A model generated the notes under the pieces. That model was not told the origin of the DNA. It was given only the letters and a program-made list of their open reading frames with translations, and did not search any database. Of a stretch of DNA of 7,577 nt, positions 5,108 through 7,577 are shown one piece after another. Each line of letters opens with the position of its first letter. Positions within the stretch are counted from its first letter, which is position 1. The stretch comes from Frankia sp. (GTDB lineage: Bacteria; Actinomycetota; Actinomycetes; Frankiales; Frankiaceae). Location: assembly GCA_019689615.1 (NCBI GenBank), contig JADGHD010000231.1, positions 1-7,577 on the forward strand. The letters are read 5' to 3'. The position numbers and the translations under genes were made by a program.

Positions 5108-5800
5108 ATGACCATGCCGACCGAGCACCTGCCCGAGGCGGTGAGCCTGCTCGACACGCTGCGGATGGCCATCTACCACGGCGAGCTCACCCCTGGCCAG
5201 CGGCTGGTCGAGGCGGAGCTGGCCGCCCGCTACCAGACCTCCCGCGGCGCGGTGCGCGAGGCGCTGGTGTTGCTGAGCAACGAGGGGCTGGTGACCCGGG
5301 AGCGCAACCGCGGGGCCACGGTGCGCCCGGTGACCCTGGAGGAGGCCATCGAGATCACCGAGGTGCGCGCCGTCCTGGAGGGGCTGTGCGCGGCCAAGGC
5401 CACGGAGCGGATCACCGCCCGCGAGCGCCGGGAGCTCAGGAGCATCGGCAAGCAGATGGCCGACGCGGTGAAGGCGAACAACATCGTCGAGTACAGCCGG
5501 ACGAGCCAGCTGCTGCACACCCGGATCCGGGAGATCGCCCAGCAGGCGACGGTCGCCGCCATCCTCGACCGGCTGCGCTACCAGAGCGTGCGCTACCAGT
5601 TCCACGTCGCGCTGCTGCCCGGCCGGCCCGCGGTCGGCCTGAAGGAGCACCAGGCGATCATCGAGGCGGTGAGCTCGGGCGACCCGGCCGCCGCCGAGCA
5701 GGTCATGCGTGAGCACCTGGCGAGCGTGATCGAGGCGCTGCGCAGGCTGTCGGAGCTGGGGACGTCGGTGATGATGCTGCCAGTGTCGGGCTGGAAGTAG
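5108..5800 (+). CDS. GntR-family transcriptional regulator, FCD subfamily
   Basis: DNA-binding regulator of 230 residues, typical for the FadR/FCD group. The winged helix-turn-helix spans about 10-75: LRMAIYHGELTPGQRL (18-33), then EAELAARYQTSRGAVREAL (35-53) with the recognition helix, then the wing at RERNRGATVRP (64-74). The helical FCD effector domain spans about 80-212, with R-x-x-LEGLCA (87-95), LLHTRI (135-140), EHQAIIEAV (180-188) and MREHL (200-204). His137, His181 and His203 sit at usual metal-ligand positions, but the Asp normally four residues before the first His is Ser133. It is transcribed away from galB-galC with candidate operators between them, so it is the likely regulator of the gal genes. 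A histidine kinase gene follows after 12 bases. The ligand (gallate or a pathway acid) is inferred; known Pseudomonas gal genes use a LysR-type regulator. Confidence 0.9.
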   Translation: MTMPTEHLPEAVSLLDTLRMAIYHGELTPGQRLVEAELAARYQTSRGAVREALVLLSNEGLVTRERNRGATVRPVTLEEAIEITEVRAVLEGLCAAKATERITARERRELRSIGKQMADAVKANNIVEYSRTSQLLHTRIREIAQQATVAAILDRLRYQSVRYQFHVALLPGRPAVGLKEHQAIIEAVSSGDPAAAEQVMREHLASVIEALRRLSELGTSVMMLPVSGWK

Positions 5801-5812
5801 GTCGGGACAGCC

Positions 5813-7519
5813 ATGGCCAGTTCGGAACGGGAATCCCAGAGGACGTCGCCCACCCTCGCCTTCGCCGCAGCCGGGCCGGGCATGGCCGACCTGGCCCTGC
5901 TGGCCGGCGGCGACGACGTGTTCCGCCGGCTGGCCGCATCCGCCCCGGTCGGGCTCGTCGTGGCCACCCCGTACGGCTCGGTCCGGCTCGCCAACGGCGA
6001 GGCGGCCAGGATCCTCGGCGGTGCCTGGCGATTACCGGCACCGTTACACGAGCTGATCGAACGAGGCCACCAGCCCACCCAGGAGCCTGCGCCCGCCGGA
6101 CCCGGCGGGACCCCCAACGGCTGCGGTGACGCGCTCACCGCGTCCTCCGCCACCGTCCCAGCGCCGGGCGAGACCGTCGTCATCGAGCGGGGCTCGGCCC
6201 GGCTCGAGGTCCGCTGCCAGGTCGTCGACGCCCCGTGGCTCGCGCCGCTGCGGGTCGCCTGGCTCACCGACGTCACCCGAGCCGGCGTGATCGCCCGCCG
6301 GCTCGCCGCCATCGCGACCGCCTCGGCCACCGTCGCCGACGTCGGCAACCTGGCCGCCACGCTGGACGTCGTGGCCGCCGAGATCGTCCGCGCGGACGAC
6401 ATCGCCGCCGCCCAGATCATCACCCTCGACGAGACCGGCCGGCGGGTGCGCCTGCTCGGTACCGCCGGCTTCCGCGACACCACGAACTTCGTCCCGCTGC
6501 TGTTCGAGTGCCAGGCGCTCGGGGCCGACCTGCGCACCCTGGACTGCGCCGCGAGCGGCCAGGTGATCGTGGTCCCGCACCGCAAGAAGATGGTGATGGA
6601 GGACCCCAAGTGGGGTCCCCTTCACGGGATCATGGGCCAGCCGGACTGGGACAGCTTCGCCGCGGTGCCGCTGGTCGTGGACGGCCGCACGGTCGGGGTG
6701 CTCAACGCGTTCTACGCGCCGTCCGACGACCCGCCGGGCCGGGAGGCGCTGGCGTTCCTCACCGCGATGGCCGAGCAGGCCGCGCTCGCCGTCGACCGGG
6801 CCGCCCTGGTCAGCGCCGCCGAGCTGCAGGCCCGCCAGGAGGAGCGCCACCGGGTGGCCGCCGATCTGCACGACTCCGTCGTCCAGCAGGTCTTCTCGAT
6901 CAAGATGCGGGCGGAGGCGCTGCGGCTGCGGACCAGGACGGCCGCGGGCTCCTCCGGCACGCTCGGCGCGGACGAACTGCGCGCCGAGGCCGAGGAGCTG
7001 GTCGCCTCCGCCAGGATCGCGCTCGACGACCTGCGCCGGCTGATCTTCGAGCTGCGCCCGGCCGGCCCGGGCGACGAGGGCCTGATCGAGGCGATCCGCG
7101 GCTGGGCGGCCTCCGTCGCCGCCCGCACCGGCCTGCGGATCGAGGTGAACAGCGACCTGGAGTTCATCGGCCTGCCCGCCGGGATCGAGGACGACATCTA
7201 CCGGATCGTCCAGGAGGCACTGCACAACGTCGTCAAGCACGCCGAGGCGAAGTCCGTCGAGATCGACATCGCCGTGCTCGGGCCGAGCAACAACCAGTTC
7301 GTCGTCGACATCGTCGACGACGGGGTCGGCTTCCGGCACGTGTCCCACTCGGGCACCTCGCTCGGCACCGTCTCGATGCGCGAGCGTGCCGCCCGCTGGG
7401 GCGGCACGGTCGTCCTGCGGTCGCGCTCACAGAGAGGTGGTCATGTTCGGGTGACGATTCCGCTCACTTCCACAGCACTGACCGCGATGCCCGTCACCGT
7501 CCGGGAGAGCTCGTCATGA
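5813..7519 (+). CDS. Soluble PAS-GAF sensor histidine kinase (HisKA_3 / NarL-type)
   Basis: The 568-residue protein has no signal peptide or membrane segment, so it should sense a cytoplasmic cue. Order: PAS-like segment (about 37-155, beginning SAPVGLVV with LANGEAARILG), GAF domain (about 165-330, AAVPLVVDGRTVGVLNAFYA at its end), HisKA_3 dimerisation domain (about 342-415) with phospho-acceptor His353 in DLHDSVVQ, and HATPase domain (about 455-552) with N box QEALHNVVKHA (467-477), DDGVGF (502-507) and SMRERAARWGG (521-531). It starts 12 bases after the GntR gene with a poor ribosome site; ATG at 5882 is a weaker alternative. Its stop overlaps the next ATG, so a partner response regulator probably follows. 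Leu74 and Leu78 are both TTA codons, otherwise absent from genes in the window. What the GAF domain binds cannot be told from sequence. Confidence 0.9.
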   Translation: MASSERESQRTSPTLAFAAAGPGMADLALLAGGDDVFRRLAASAPVGLVVATPYGSVRLANGEAARILGGAWRLPAPLHELIERGHQPTQEPAPAGPGGTPNGCGDALTASSATVPAPGETVVIERGSARLEVRCQVVDAPWLAPLRVAWLTDVTRAGVIARRLAAIATASATVADVGNLAATLDVVAAEIVRADDIAAAQIITLDETGRRVRLLGTAGFRDTTNFVPLLFECQALGADLRTLDCAASGQVIVVPHRKKMVMEDPKWGPLHGIMGQPDWDSFAAVPLVVDGRTVGVLNAFYAPSDDPPGREALAFLTAMAEQAALAVDRAALVSAAELQARQEERHRVAADLHDSVVQQVFSIKMRAEALRLRTRTAAGSSGTLGADELRAEAEELVASARIALDDLRRLIFELRPAGPGDEGLIEAIRGWAASVAARTGLRIEVNSDLEFIGLPAGIEDDIYRIVQEALHNVVKHAEAKSVEIDIAVLGPSNNQFVVDIVDDGVGFRHVSHSGTSLGTVSMRERAARWGGTVVLRSRSQRGGHVRVTIPLTSTALTAMPVTVRESSS

Positions 7520-7577
7520 AGGTTCGTCCAGACCGCTATCCCGGGCCGGACCGGCACGCCGGGACCCACCCCCGCCT
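7516..7577 (+). CDS. Start of a downstream gene, probably response regulator (partial)
   Basis: An ATG at 7516 overlaps the kinase stop as ATGA, and a purine stretch (GGGAGAG, 7502-7508) lies seven bases upstream, so translation is probably coupled to the kinase. Only about 20 codons are inside the window (beginning MKVRPDRYPG), with no domain visible. The receiver-domain start expected of a NarL/LuxR-type regulator is not yet reached, so the assignment rests on context alone. Confidence 0.5.
   Translation, partial: MKVRPDRYPGPDRHAGTHPR

Noticed and set aside
5009..5716. 235-codon - strand open frame across the GntR gene
   Set aside because: The composition is that of a shadow frame, and it lacks the winged helix and FCD features seen on the + strand.
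6601..6618. Perfect inverted repeat GGACCCC-AAGT-GGGGTCC
   Set aside because: It lies deep within the kinase coding sequence, has no T tract, and is explainable by codon choice in a GC-rich gene.
6044..7348. 434-codon - strand open frame antisense to the kinase
   Set aside because: Asp/Gly/Val-rich shadow without motifs, while the + strand carries all kinase motifs in order.

Overview
The window is very GC-rich, with third codon positions almost always G or C. The protein families and a PAS-GAF-HisKA_3 sensor kinase point to a high-GC actinobacterium, possibly Frankia- or Pseudofrankia-like (inference). The first ~80 bases are long G and C homopolymers and probably mark a contig end or a poorly assembled stretch.

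Bases 165-4586 hold what looks like a complete ring-cleavage pathway for gallate (3,4,5-trihydroxybenzoate), split over two converging gene sets. On the + strand are galA (165-1502, fused LigB-LigA type extradiol gallate dioxygenase), galD (1515-2651, PrpF-family 4-oxalomesaconate tautomerase) and a small antibiotic-biosynthesis-monooxygenase (ABM) fold protein (2717-3034). On the - strand are galB (4586-3852, PIG-L/LmbE-fold 4-oxalomesaconate hydratase) and galC (3782-3081, RraA-like 4-carboxy-4-hydroxy-2-oxoadipate aldolase). The two sets meet at a 46-base gap filled by one strong hairpin (3040-3078), a likely two-way terminator. Expected flow: gallate -> 4-oxalomesaconate keto form (GalA) -> enol form (GalD) -> 4-carboxy-4-hydroxy-2-oxoadipate (GalB) -> pyruvate + oxaloacetate (GalC). 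No transporter is present in the window.

Bases 4587-5107 are a divergent control region. In front of galB are two tandem GTCTAC boxes (12-base period) that resemble GntR/FCD operators and overlap the predicted -35. A 10-base word, GACAATCCTG, occurs in both divergent promoters in the same orientation relative to the gene. galB appears to have a leaderless transcript. I see no convincing gene between about 4640 and 4990.

Bases 5108-7577 hold a regulatory operon: a GntR-family FCD-domain regulator (5108-5800), a soluble PAS-GAF sensor histidine kinase (5813-7519), and the start of a third gene whose ATG overlaps the kinase stop (7516-7577, cut by the window edge), probably the cognate response regulator. 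The GntR protein is the natural candidate regulator of the gal genes. The kinase carries the only two in-frame TTA leucine codons I can find in the window, four codons apart.
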